DNA of 64,000 nucleotides from the NCBI RefSeq assembly GCF_013410665.1, contig NZ_JACCFM010000001.1, positions 2,976,001 to 3,040,000 of the forward strand, written 5' to 3'. The stretch is from Leifsonia psychrotolerans (GTDB lineage: Bacteria > Actinomycetota > Actinomycetes > Actinomycetales > Microbacteriaceae). Shown here piece by piece: positions 47,869 through 55,863 of this stretch. A model generated the notes under the pieces. That model worked only from the letters and a program-made list of their open reading frames with translations. It did not search any database and was not told where the DNA came from. Position 1 is the first letter of the stretch. Every line of letters begins with the position of its first letter. The position numbers and the translations under genes were made by a program.

Positions 47869-48274
47869 GGTTCTCCACAATCTGTAGTTTTTTTGCCGGA
47901 TGGTGCTCGCGGGTAGTGCCCGTCAGCACGTTTTTGACCACTCTTCTGAGCGTCAACGAAAGTATTCACAAAGTTATCCACTCCCTGTGAGTAAATCCGG
48001 AACAACTCACAGGTTCTGTACAAAAACCTGTGGATAACTTGAATCAAGGTAGTCAATTTGGGGGTGCCGTATCAAGCCCACACTAATTTTCTCGGCGTGT
48101 CACTGCACAGTTCGGGCCGATTATTGTGGACAATTCAGCTCCTGAAATGCCTGAGTTTGACCAGAACTACACAAGGCCGTAGTTTTAATCAGTTGACCCC
48201 AGCCTTTCGGCTGCCCAATTTTCCTTCCCGGCCGGTGTTTGGCATGCGGAAATCCAAGACGTGGAGAACGAACA
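47869..48274. other. oriC: oriC part 2 (dnaA-rpmH intergenic)
   Basis: No gene. Perfect DnaA box at 48029-48037 (TGTGGATAA), one-mismatch TTATCCACT at 47974-47982 and TGTGGACAA at 48125-48133. A hairpin with arms CTGTGAG and CTCACAG lies near 47986-48013. It drives dnaA to the left and rpmH to the right. The gap as a whole carries more box-like sequence than any ordinary spacer here. Confidence 0.8.
48157..48185 (+). promoter_or_regulatory. Candidate rpmH promoter with internal inverted repeat
   Basis: TTGACC (-35) at 48157-48162, a 17-base spacer, then TAGTTT (-10) at 48180-48185. The spacer and -10 contain AACTACA ... CGTAGTT (48165-48184), an inverted repeat related to the 7-4-7 palindrome family but with a 6-base centre. 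Such overlap would suit a repressor operator. No experimental evidence. Confidence 0.5.
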
Positions 48275-48412
48275 ATGAGCAAGAGAACTTTCCAGCCGAA
48301 CAACCGTCGTCGCGCCAAGGTGCACGGCTTCCGTCTGCGCATGCGTACCCGTGCTGGCCGCGCAATCCTCGGTGCTCGCCGTCGCAAGGGTCGCACCGAA
48401 CTCTCCGCCTAA
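48275..48412 (+). CDS. rpmH: Ribosomal protein bL34
   Basis: 45 residues, highly basic, matching L34 ([20 protein letters not shown] at the start, ending [11 protein letters not shown]). Part of the large subunit near the polypeptide exit region. ATG preceded by GTGGAGAACGAAC. First of the conserved rpmH-rnpA-yidD-yidC-jag-rsmG group transcribed away from dnaA. Confidence 0.98.
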   Translation: MSKRTFQPNNRRRAKVHGFRLRMRTRAGRAILGARRRKGRTELSA

Positions 48413-48420
48413 GCACTCCG

Positions 48421-48780
48421 GTGCTCGCTTCGGCCAATCGCATCACGAGCGGGGACGACTACAAAGCAGTCGTTCGTCGGGGTAAGCGCGTCGTAGGTCC
48501 TCATCTGGTGACCTATCTGCGAGCGAACTCCGATCCCACTCCGGTGCGTTTTGGCTTTATCGTCGCTAAGAATGTGGGAAACGCGGTGAACCGCAACCTC
48601 ATTCGGCGTCGACTGAAATCAGCGAGCTTCGGGCTGTTGTCGACGGTGCGCCCGGGAACGGATGTCGTCATCCGGGCGTTGCCATCGGCGAACACCGCGA
48701 GCTGGGCGACTCTGCAGGCCGAAATTGCGGTTGCATTGCAGAAAGTCCCGTCCCGAGAGATGGTGGCCTCACCGAAATGA
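48421..48780 (+). CDS. rnpA: Ribonuclease P protein component
   Basis: 119 residues from GTG 48421, 8 bases past rpmH. The RNR signature (NAVNRNLIRRRLKSA) is complete. RnpA binds the RNase P RNA to mature tRNA 5' ends; the RNA gene is not in this window. It overlaps yidD by 4 bases. Confidence 0.96.
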   Translation: MLASANRITSGDDYKAVVRRGKRVVGPHLVTYLRANSDPTPVRFGFIVAKNVGNAVNRNLIRRRLKSASFGLLSTVRPGTDVVIRALPSANTASWATLQAEIAVALQKVPSREMVASPK

Positions 48781-49088
48781 ACTGGATCCTGAAGACGCTG
48801 TGGCTGCTCCCCCGCAATGCGGGAGTGCTGCTTTTGCGTGTTTATCGGACAGTCATTTCGCCGCTTTACGGCGATGTTTGCCGGTACTACCCGTCATGTT
48901 CGGCCTACGCCCTCGGCGCAGTTCAAGAACACGGTTTGGTGATCGGATCGGCGCTGGCTGCGCGCAGGCTGGCTCGATGCCATCCCTGGGCCGAAGGCGG
49001 CATCGATGACGTTCCCCTGAAACGTACGCGTCGCTATACCGTGACGCGATTTGGTTTTGTCGTCGCACCAAGCCATGGAAAGGGCTGA
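48777..49088 (+). CDS. yidD: YidD, membrane protein insertion efficiency factor
   Basis: 103 residues with the YidD core YRTVISPLYGDVCRYYPSCSAYALGAVQEHG including conserved cysteines, and an amphipathic N-terminal helix that associates with the membrane. YidD aids YidC-dependent insertion. ATG overlaps rnpA stop (ATGA); the C-terminal tail is longer and more basic than in E. coli. Confidence 0.95.
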   Translation: MNWILKTLWLLPRNAGVLLLRVYRTVISPLYGDVCRYYPSCSAYALGAVQEHGLVIGSALAARRLARCHPWAEGGIDDVPLKRTRRYTVTRFGFVVAPSHGKG

Positions 49089-49096
49089 CCCGAAGT

Positions 49097-50068
49097 ATGG
49101 ACCTCATTGGAACGATTCTCTGGCCGCTGAAGTGGGCGGTTGAGCTTCTCCTCGTCGCCTTCCACTGGCTGTTCTCCACGCTGGGCATGGATTTCAACGG
49201 CGGATTGACGTGGGTTCTCTCCATCGTCGGGTTGGTCATCGTGGTGCGCGCCGCACTGATTCCGATCTTCGTCAAGCAGATCAAGAGTCAGCGCAAGATG
49301 CTCGAGGTCGCGCCTCAGCTCAAGAAGATTCAAGACAAGTACAAGGGTAAGAAAGACCAGTTCTCGCGCGAGGCAATGTCCCGCGAGACCATGGAGCTCT
49401 ATAAGCGCACCGGAACTAACCCGCTGAGTTCGTGCCTTCCTCTGCTTCTGCAGATGCCGATCTTCTTTGCGCTGTTCTCGGTTCTCAATGATGCCCAGCA
49501 CGGTAAGGCCGGCGTCGGACCGCTCAGTGAATCCCTCGGTCAGAGTTTCGGCAATGCGAAGCTCTTCGGTGCTCCGTTGCACGACTCGTTCGCGTCACAG
49601 TGGACGCTGATGACGGCCGGACAGCCGTTCAGTGCAACAGTGATGATCATCGCCGCCACCATGGTGGTTCTGATGACCGCCTCACAGTTCTTCACCCAGC
49701 TGCAGATCGTCTCGAAGAACATGTCGCCCGAGACCAAGGCGAGCCCGATGTTCAAGCAGCAGCGCATCATGCTTTACTTGCTGCCGCTCGTCTTCGCCTT
49801 CTCCGGTGTTGCCTTCCCGCTCGGTGTCATGTTCTACTGGCTCACCTCGAACATCTGGACGATGGCTCAGCAGTTCCTGGTCATCCGCAATATGCCGACC
49901 CCCGGGAGTGAAGCGGCCAAGGCTCGCGAGGAGCGCCTCGCCCGTAAGGGTAAGCTCATCGCCACCGACGGTGACGTGATTGTGGTTGACGAGGCGAAGA
50001 AGCCAGTTCAGCGACAGCAGCCGGTGAATAAGAACCGCGCAAAGAAGCAATCCGGGCCGAAGAAGTAG
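49097..50068 (+). CDS. yidC: Membrane protein insertase YidC
   Basis: 323 residues, YidC/Oxa1 core without the large periplasmic domain of Gram-negatives. Five TM segments in the usual arrangement, with the conserved Arg in VRAALIPIFVKQIKSQRKM (near residue 50) and a Lys/Arg-rich C-terminal tail for ribosome contact. It inserts and folds membrane proteins alone or with SecYEG. It follows yidD by 8 bases. Confidence 0.96.
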   Translation: MDLIGTILWPLKWAVELLLVAFHWLFSTLGMDFNGGLTWVLSIVGLVIVVRAALIPIFVKQIKSQRKMLEVAPQLKKIQDKYKGKKDQFSREAMSRETMELYKRTGTNPLSSCLPLLLQMPIFFALFSVLNDAQHGKAGVGPLSESLGQSFGNAKLFGAPLHDSFASQWTLMTAGQPFSATVMIIAATMVVLMTASQFFTQLQIVSKNMSPETKASPMFKQQRIMLYLLPLVFAFSGVAFPLGVMFYWLTSNIWTMAQQFLVIRNMPTPGSEAAKAREERLARKGKLIATDGDVIVVDEAKKPVQRQQPVNKNRAKKQSGPKK

Positions 50069-50083
50069 AAGGCGAAGATCAAC

Positions 50084-50659
50084 GTGACCGACAACACCGA
50101 CCTGATTGACACGGACACTGTGAATTCAGAAGTTCCGGTGTCCGAGGAATCCACTTCTGGTGCCCACTCTGAAGCACAGGCCTCGAGCGAGTCCCCCTCA
50201 CTCGACCAGCTTGAGCGCGAGGGTGACATCGCTGCCGACTACATCGAAGAGTTCCTCGACATTTGCGATCTCGACGGCGACATTGACATTGATGCCCGTA
50301 ACGGTCGCGCCTACCTCTCGGTGAACGCTGCAGACGCCGATAATCTGCGCTTGCTCTCCAAGCCCGACACAGTTACAGCCTTGCAGGAGCTGACGCGTCT
50401 CGCCGTGCAGAACCAGACCGGCGTCTTTTCGCGGTTGATCCTCGACATCGGCGGTTCACGTGACGCTCGAGAAGCCGAACTTCACGGCCTCGTGACGGTG
50501 GCCATCGAGCGCATTGAAGGGGGCGCGGCATCGGCCGCACTGCCTCCGATGTCTTCATACGAGCGCAAGTTGGTACACGACATCGTTTCTGCGCGGGGCT
50601 TCGTGTCGGAATCCGAGGGTGAGGGTGCCACCCGCCACACCGTCATCACCGCTGCCTAG
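50084..50659 (+). CDS. jag: Jag/KhpB-like R3H single-stranded nucleic-acid-binding protein
   Basis: 191 residues from GTG 50084. Acidic N-terminal stretch of about 45 residues, then a KH-type domain with DIDIDARNGRAYL (residues about 64-105), and a C-terminal R3H domain with MSSYERKLVHD (Arg and His signature). The Jag/KhpB family binds RNA and partners KhpA; in other Gram-positives it affects cell division. Position between yidC and rsmG is conserved. Confidence 0.93.
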   Translation: MTDNTDLIDTDTVNSEVPVSEESTSGAHSEAQASSESPSLDQLEREGDIAADYIEEFLDICDLDGDIDIDARNGRAYLSVNAADADNLRLLSKPDTVTALQELTRLAVQNQTGVFSRLILDIGGSRDAREAELHGLVTVAIERIEGGAASAALPPMSSYERKLVHDIVSARGFVSESEGEGATRHTVITAA

Positions 50660-50673
50660 TTTCACGTGAAACC
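50658..50673. other. parS site 1 (imperfect ends)
   Basis: AGTTTCACGTGAAACC: the TTTCACGTGAAA core is perfect. It lies exactly between the jag stop and the ATG of rsmG, in the place of a ribosome-binding site. Confidence 0.85.
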
Positions 50674-51303
50674 ATGACCGACCTACTAGAGACTGAGCCA
50701 GATGTCGCGGCCACCCTTTTCGGTGAGCAGCTGCCTGTGGCCCGCGCCTTCACCAGCAACCTGGCGAGCCAGGGTGAGGAACTTGGGCTGATCGGCCCAC
50801 TGGAGCTCCCCCGCCTCTGGAGTCGCCACATCCTCAACTGCGCCATCGTGGCTCCGTTGCTGCGTCCCGGCTTGGTGGGCGACGTCGGTTCCGGGGCGGG
50901 TCTGCCTGGTTTGGTGCTCGCGATCGCGCGCCCCGACGTCTCCTTCGTGCTGATTGAGCCGATGGAACGTCGCGTGGCTTGGTTGAATGATCAGGTGAAC
51001 GCGCTGGAACTGGCGAATGTCACGGTTAACCGTTCGCGCGCCGAAGACGTGCGACTGACCCGTCCATTCGACCAGGTCACAGCGCGAGCCGTGAGCGCAT
51101 TCCGTACTCTGATTCCGTTGACGGCCCCCCTACTGCGACCGGGCGGTGAGCTGGTTCTCATGAAGGGCGCCGGCGCGCAGGGTGAGGTTGATGCGGCAAG
51201 CAAAGCGATTCGCGCCTATCGGTTGACCGATGTCGAAGTAATTACGCTCGGCGAGGGTGTGCTGAACGATGTGACCCGGGTTATTCGAGCTACAGTTGAT
51301 TAG
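50674..51303 (+). CDS. rsmG: 16S rRNA (guanine527-N7)-methyltransferase RsmG
   Basis: 209 residues. SAM-binding fold with DVGSGAGLPGLVLAI near residue 70 and the downstream PLLRPGGELVLMKG. It methylates G527 of 16S rRNA (GidB), and loss of function confers low-level streptomycin resistance in many species. The ATG follows a parS site directly, with no standard Shine-Dalgarno sequence at usual spacing. Confidence 0.96.
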   Translation: MTDLLETEPDVAATLFGEQLPVARAFTSNLASQGEELGLIGPLELPRLWSRHILNCAIVAPLLRPGLVGDVGSGAGLPGLVLAIARPDVSFVLIEPMERRVAWLNDQVNALELANVTVNRSRAEDVRLTRPFDQVTARAVSAFRTLIPLTAPLLRPGGELVLMKGAGAQGEVDAASKAIRAYRLTDVEVITLGEGVLNDVTRVIRATVD

Positions 51304-51381
51304 TCCCCGGCCGACTTCCCGCATTGCGGGGAGTCCGACCGTGGTTCACCCTTGGGTGGCCAATCGACCGTCAAACGCAAA

Positions 51382-51397
51382 GGTTTCACGTGAAACA
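51382..51397. other. parS site 2 overlapping parA start
   Basis: GGTTTCACGTGAAACA, core perfect. Its central GTG is the preferred start codon of parA. Confidence 0.88.
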
Positions 51398-52331
51398 TCC
51401 TGGTGACGACCAGCACAGCAGCAGCACCGGCGCTTCGGTTTTTGATGGGGCCACTCCCCTGGCTCGTGAAATTGCCGAACTCACACGACGTCGGCAGGCT
51501 ATTGCCTCAGAGCAGTTGCCGAAGCCCGAAAGGACGCGTGTCCTCACGATCTCGAACCAAAAGGGTGGGGTCGGAAAGACGACGACGGCGGTCAATATCG
51601 CGGCCGCTCTCGCGCGGCAAGGTGCACGCGTGCTCGTGATCGACCTCGACCCTCAAGGCAACGCATCCACTGCTCTGGGAGTTGACCATCGCGCCGATAC
51701 CGCCAGCGTCTACGACGTGATCGTCAACGATCTTCCCCTGGGTGATGCGGTGCAGAAGAGCCCCGAATTCGGGGCCCTGTACTGTGTTCCCGCCACGATT
51801 CACCTGGCTGGTGCCGAGATTGAGCTCGTCTCACTGGTGGCACGAGAGCAGCGCTTGCGGCGCGCGTTGGACCTCTACCTGCAGAGCCTGGAAGAGCCGT
51901 TCGACTACGTCTTCATCGACTGCCCTCCGTCTCTGGGACTGCTCACAATCAACGCCTTCGTGGCTGCCCGTGAGGTTCTCATTCCCATTCAGTGCGAGTA
52001 CTACGCGCTCGAGGGGCTGAGCCAGCTGCTCAAGAACATCGAGTTGATTGAGAAGCACCTGAACCCGGATCTGTCGGTGTCGACGATTCTGCTCACGATG
52101 TATGACAGCCGCACCAACTTGGCCAATCAGGTCGCCCAAGACGTACGCGATCACTTCCCGAAACAGGTTCTCAAGACCCTGATTCCCCGTTCGGTGCGTG
52201 TTTCTGAGGCTCCGAGCTATGGCCAGAGTGTAATCAGTTACGATTTGAACTCGGCAGGATCCCTCTCCTACCTCGAAGCAGCGGCAGAAATCGCCCGGCG
52301 GGGCGCCCCACAGACAGGATCCCAGCGATAA
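51390..52331 (+). CDS. parA: Chromosome partitioning ATPase ParA
   Basis: 313 residues from GTG 51390, or up to 22 more if a TTG at 51324 is used. Deviant Walker A KGGVGKTTT near residue 58, Walker B-type DCPPSLGLL and nucleotide-binding region at the C-terminus. ParA binds DNA as an ATP dimer and moves ParB-parS complexes. The start codon lies within a parS core, and no Shine-Dalgarno sequence is obvious. The parB gene follows directly with one shared base. Confidence 0.96.
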   Translation: MKHPGDDQHSSSTGASVFDGATPLAREIAELTRRRQAIASEQLPKPERTRVLTISNQKGGVGKTTTAVNIAAALARQGARVLVIDLDPQGNASTALGVDHRADTASVYDVIVNDLPLGDAVQKSPEFGALYCVPATIHLAGAEIELVSLVAREQRLRRALDLYLQSLEEPFDYVFIDCPPSLGLLTINAFVAAREVLIPIQCEYYALEGLSQLLKNIELIEKHLNPDLSVSTILLTMYDSRTNLANQVAQDVRDHFPKQVLKTLIPRSVRVSEAPSYGQSVISYDLNSAGSLSYLEAAAEIARRGAPQTGSQR

Positions 52332-53311
52332 TGGCGAAACGGACTGGCCTTGGCCGCGGCATCGGTGCCTTGATCCCTCAGCTGGATGAGGGCAAGTCCT
52401 CCCGTCCGGTCGACGTGTTCTTTCCGCAGGCGGATCCGGCCGATTTGTCGCCGTCGAACCCGCGTCGACCGGCGACCGGTGCTGCACCGGAGCTGCTTGC
52501 AGTGCCTGGAGCGCGGCTTGCACATCTGAATCCAGCCGACATCGTTCCCAATGCCGTTCAGCCTCGTACCGTCTTCAACGAGGGCGATTTGGCGGAGTTG
52601 GTGCATAGCATCCGAGAAATCGGGGTTCTGCAGCCGATCGTCGTGCGCCCACTCTCCGACCGTCCGGGCAAGTACGAGCTCGTGATGGGTGAACGGCGTT
52701 TGCGGGCTTCCCGCCAAGTGGGCTTGACGAGCATTCCCGCTGTTGTTCGCGACACAGCTGACGTCGACATGCTGCGTGATGCGCTTCTCGAGAACCTGCA
52801 CCGCGCTCAGCTGAATCCTCTCGAAGAGGCCTCGGCCTACCAGCAGCTTCTTTCTGACTTCGGTATTACGCAGGATCAACTCGCGGCGAAAATTGGTCGG
52901 TCGCGACCGCAGATCACGAATACTCTTCGGTTGTTAAAGCTTCCGGAAGCGGTGCAGTTGCGCGTGGCGGCCGGCGTTCTGAGTGCGGGACATGCTCGGG
53001 CAATCCTGTCGGTGAACGACCACGGCGCAATGCTCGCGCTGGCCGACAAGATCGTGAATGAAGATCTTTCCGTTCGTGCGGCAGAGGCCGCAGCGGCATC
53101 CCCGGTTGGTGCGAAACAGCCGAAGGCAGCCCCCGGCGGACGTCAGGGACACCTCGACGAGATTGCCGAGCGACTCGGCGATCGGCTCGACACACGGGTG
53201 AAGATCAAGTTGGGTGCCCGGAAGGGTCAGGTGACGGTGGACTTCGCAACAATTGGGGATCTGAACCGAATTCTCGAAATTCTGGGTCAGCCCGGTTTCG
53301 GCGCAAACTAG
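52331..53311 (+). CDS. parB: Chromosome partitioning protein ParB
   Basis: 326 residues. CTPase/ParB-box region with GERRLRASRQVG (about residue 119) and LLENLHRAQLNPLEEA, a helix-turn-helix for parS (LAAKIGRSRPQITNTLRLL) and a C-terminal dimerisation domain. ParB spreads from parS as a CTP-dependent clamp and loads SMC. The N-terminal extension is Pro-rich. Several parS sites lie within the next 3 kb and just upstream. Confidence 0.97.
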   Translation: MAKRTGLGRGIGALIPQLDEGKSSRPVDVFFPQADPADLSPSNPRRPATGAAPELLAVPGARLAHLNPADIVPNAVQPRTVFNEGDLAELVHSIREIGVLQPIVVRPLSDRPGKYELVMGERRLRASRQVGLTSIPAVVRDTADVDMLRDALLENLHRAQLNPLEEASAYQQLLSDFGITQDQLAAKIGRSRPQITNTLRLLKLPEAVQLRVAAGVLSAGHARAILSVNDHGAMLALADKIVNEDLSVRAAEAAAASPVGAKQPKAAPGGRQGHLDEIAERLGDRLDTRVKIKLGARKGQVTVDFATIGDLNRILEILGQPGFGAN

Positions 53312-53805
53312 CCGTTTTCGGTTCGTCAGGAACGATCCTCCTGGCTTTTGGGCCCTCTCGTCTCGGCGAAAGTTCGGCCGATTTGGGCTGCTTTTGCGGC
53401 ACTTTCCGGACACCTGTCCGAGACTCAAGCCTTTTCGTATGAAACCAAGTTCAGTGTTCGGTGCTCGACTCTCTGCGTCACGATATGTGGGACGCGGTCT
53501 CCGATCTTCGGATGTTTCACGTGAAACGTTCGGCCCGAATTGATCAGCACCTCGCTCGCACCCCCGCTGATCAGATTCCCTTCTTCGTCGCCTCCCTCCC
53601 CTCCCATGATGCTCCCCCGGTTCTCCCCCGGTTCTCCCCCGGCTCTCCCGACCTGCGGTTGTCGCCACCCTCCAGCGTCTCCACACTCTCCCGCGTGTGG
53701 ACCCGTGCCTCCACCCTCTCCCGCTGGTCGAGCTTGTCGAGACCCGGTGACCCGATCTGCATGTTGGTCGGCCACGTCCGCGCTGTCCGCTTCGATCTTC
53801 CCGTT
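53312..53805. other. Gap after parB containing parS and repeat motifs
   Basis: No credible gene. Contains a parS site (53513-53528) and the first GGTCGAGCTTGTCGAGAC motif near 53732, an outlier of the tandem array that starts at 53806. Runs of C-rich sequence (about 53590-53710) include two short CCCCCGGTTCTC repeats. Confidence 0.6.
53513..53528. other. parS site 3
   Basis: TGTTTCACGTGAAACG, one mismatch to the ideal 16-mer at its last base. Confidence 0.9.
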
Positions 53806-54500
53806 GGTCGAGCTTGTCGAGACCCTGGTGAGCCGCTCTGCGTGCTGGATGTTCTCGGATTGTTTTGATGGATCTCGACAGGCTCGATCAGCGGTGGGGG
53901 CGCCGTGTTGCGGGGATCTCGACGAGCTCGATCAGCGGTGGTGCCGAGGCTATGGGAGCGGGGAATGCTTGCTTCCCCGCGACTTCCCGGGTCGCCGCTA
54001 TCCCGTGGGTCGAGCTTGTCGAGACCCGGGTGAGCCGCTCTGCGTGCTGGATGCTCTCGGATCGTTTTGATGGATCTCGACAGGCTCGATCAACGGTTGG
54101 GGCGCCGTGTTGCGGGGATCTCGACGAGCTCGATCAGCGGTGGTGCCGAGGCTTTGGGAGCGGGGAATGCTTGCTTCCCCGGACTTCCCGGGTCGCCGCT
54201 AGTCCGTGGGTCGAGCTTGTCGAGACCCTGGTGAGCCGCTCTGCGTGCTGGATGTTCTCGGATCGTTTTGATGGATCTCGACAGGCTCGATCAACGGTTC
54301 GGGCGCCGTGTTGCGGGGATCTCGACGAGCTCGATCAGCGGTGGTGCCGAGGCTTTGGGAGCGGGGAATGCGTGCTCCGCGACTTCCCGGGTCGCCGCCA
54401 GTCCGTGGGTCGAGCTTGTCGAGACCTGGGTGAGCCGCTCTGCGTGCTGGATGTTCTCGGACCGTGTTGCCGCGATCTCGACAGTCTCGATCAGCTGAGG
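53806..54500. repeat. Tandem array of about 200-bp units between parS sites
   Basis: Units start at 53806, 54008, 54209 and 54408 (periods 202, 201 and 199; the last is partial). Each starts GGTCGAGCTTGTCGAGAC and contains two opposite-orientation relatives (GATCTCGACAGGCTCGATC and GATCTCGACGAGCTCGATC). An open frame of 214 codons runs through part of the array but has no start signal and changes frame between units. Not a gene. Confidence 0.9.
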
Positions 54501-54562
54501 GCTCGATGATCGGCGCGCTCGGAGCGCCCCACGGTAACGGGGTGACGTCGGGGATCGCCGAT

Positions 54563-54578
54563 TGTTTCACGTGAAACA
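54563..54578. other. parS site 4 (perfect)
   Basis: TGTTTCACGTGAAACA, the full 16-base palindrome, located at the right edge of the tandem array. Confidence 0.95.
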
Positions 54579-54609
54579 TTTGGCGGTCGCTATGCGCAAC
54601 TGAAGAGCG

Positions 54610-55548
54610 TCATTGAGAATCCCACCAGCGCAGCACGCGCATCGCGTGCAGCGTGATCCATCGACTCGGCGCCCCTTCCTGCTCGCCGAAGTCGAGATGA
54701 GTCGGGCCTTGGTGCGTGTTTTCGAGGCGCCAGCGACCGTCGGCGTCACGTCGGTCGATGAGGAGCTGCACGGCCTCGGCGCACCGTTGGTCGGGCATTT
54801 GGCCAGTGCTGCGAAAATAGTCGAGCGCGCGAAGGGTGTCGTAGTACCAGCGTGTTGGGTAGGAAAACATTGTGAATCGTGGGTCAACGAGGCGTCCAGT
54901 GGAGAGCCGACGCATCAGCCCCCGCTCAAGCAGATAGTCCTCCCCGCTTCGGCGTGCCGTGGTGGCAGCGGCACTGGTTCCGGATGCGCGCTCGGCGGCG
55001 AGGAGCCCTTCGAGAACATTGATTGTCGTGCTGAATGACGAGCCTCGTGCCCCGTATTGCGCCCAACAGTTCCATCCACCGTCGGGCAACGCTGTTGTCA
55101 CGAGCCGCTCGAGGATACTGTGCATGTCCTGGCCGAAGTACGAACCGATGGTGAGCGCCAGGCCATTGATGCACGGCTCGGTCTCGCCCTCGAAGAAGAG
55201 TGTGTCGGTTGCCTCCCACCGGACGTTGTCGCGCACGCGCGCGAGTGCAGTCTGCGCCCGGGAATCTGCGGGATCCAAACCAAAATCAGTCAGTTGCTGG
55301 AGCGCGAACGTGGTTGACGTCCACGCGTCAAAGAAGGGCTTTGAGTCGTCGGCCCAGCCCGGGCGATAAGTTCCCCCATCCCACTTGCCGTCGAGCGATT
55401 GCAGGGAGAGGATCTGCGCACCCCAGCCGTGGGTGGCAACGCGAGAGCGTTCGATCTCAACCTGTGCGCTGGGGGCGTCGAGTAAATCGCGCATCACCTG
55501 CCAGCGGATTGCAGGATCGGAGTCGAGTAACCAGTCAATCACGGTCAT
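54610..55548 (-). CDS. Squalene-cyclase-like toroid protein
   Basis: 312 residues. Helical repeats of the alpha-alpha toroid type with recurring LDGKW-, DGGWNCW- and DADGRW-like QW-type signatures, as in prenyltransferase/squalene-oxidase repeat proteins. The catalytic DXDD motif of squalene-hopene cyclases is not evident, so a terpenoid cyclase activity is not supported. Soluble and cytosolic by appearance. ATG start, and the gene stands alone between two parS sites. Function unknown. Confidence 0.75.
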   Translation of the reverse strand: MTVIDWLLDSDPAIRWQVMRDLLDAPSAQVEIERSRVATHGWGAQILSLQSLDGKWDGGTYRPGWADDSKPFFDAWTSTTFALQQLTDFGLDPADSRAQTALARVRDNVRWEATDTLFFEGETEPCINGLALTIGSYFGQDMHSILERLVTTALPDGGWNCWAQYGARGSSFSTTINVLEGLLAAERASGTSAAATTARRSGEDYLLERGLMRRLSTGRLVDPRFTMFSYPTRWYYDTLRALDYFRSTGQMPDQRCAEAVQLLIDRRDADGRWRLENTHQGPTHLDFGEQEGAPSRWITLHAMRVLRWWDSQ

Positions 55549-55670
55549 GTTGGCAGGCTAAGCCGCGCTGGGCGTTCCCGCAATATGCCTGCCGGTGACT
55601 ACTGCGAGAGGCTCAGTGAGAGGTGCTCAGGCAGGTCGATTGTCTTTCCACCATCTGTCCGCCTCCCCGT

Positions 55671-55810
55671 TGGTCAAGTTTGTCAAGACCCTGGGAGCCG
55701 CTTGGAGTAGTGGGCGTTCTCGGGTCCATGTTGCGGGATCTCGACGGGCTCGATCAGCGGGACGGGCTCGATCAGTGGGACGGGTGCGGGCTCGATCAGC
55801 TCAAGGAGCG
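55671..55810. repeat. Degenerate copy of the array motif
   Basis: Begins TGGTCAAGTTTGTCAAGACC, then GGGATCTCGACGGGCTCGATC and two further GGCTCGATCAG copies. It resembles one decayed array unit, and ends at the perfect parS palindrome of 55811-55840. The 55549-55863 gap has nothing else. Confidence 0.65.
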
Positions 55811-55840
55811 AGGCGCATGTTTCACGTGAAACATGCGCCT
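55811..55840. other. parS site 5 within a 30-bp perfect palindrome
   Basis: Core 55818-55833 is the full 16-mer. It is flanked by AGGCGCA and TGCGCCT, so the symmetry extends over 30 bases. Confidence 0.95.
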
Positions 55841-55863
55841 CCGGTGGAGCCGAGCGTTGCTAC

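Noticed and set aside
53461..53868. 135-codon ORF starting near a parS site
   Set aside because: Low-complexity Pro/Ser/Arg product, C-rich DNA, includes the palindrome itself, and no conserved domain.
53806..54500. CRISPR-like array
   Set aside because: Repeats are about 200 bases with near-identical content throughout, lacking the short repeat plus unique spacer pattern and any cas gene nearby.
53865..54509. 214-codon open frame through the tandem array
   Set aside because: Its codons are a by-product of the repeated DNA. The unit length is not a multiple of three, so repeats are read in different frames, and no ribosome site precedes the start.
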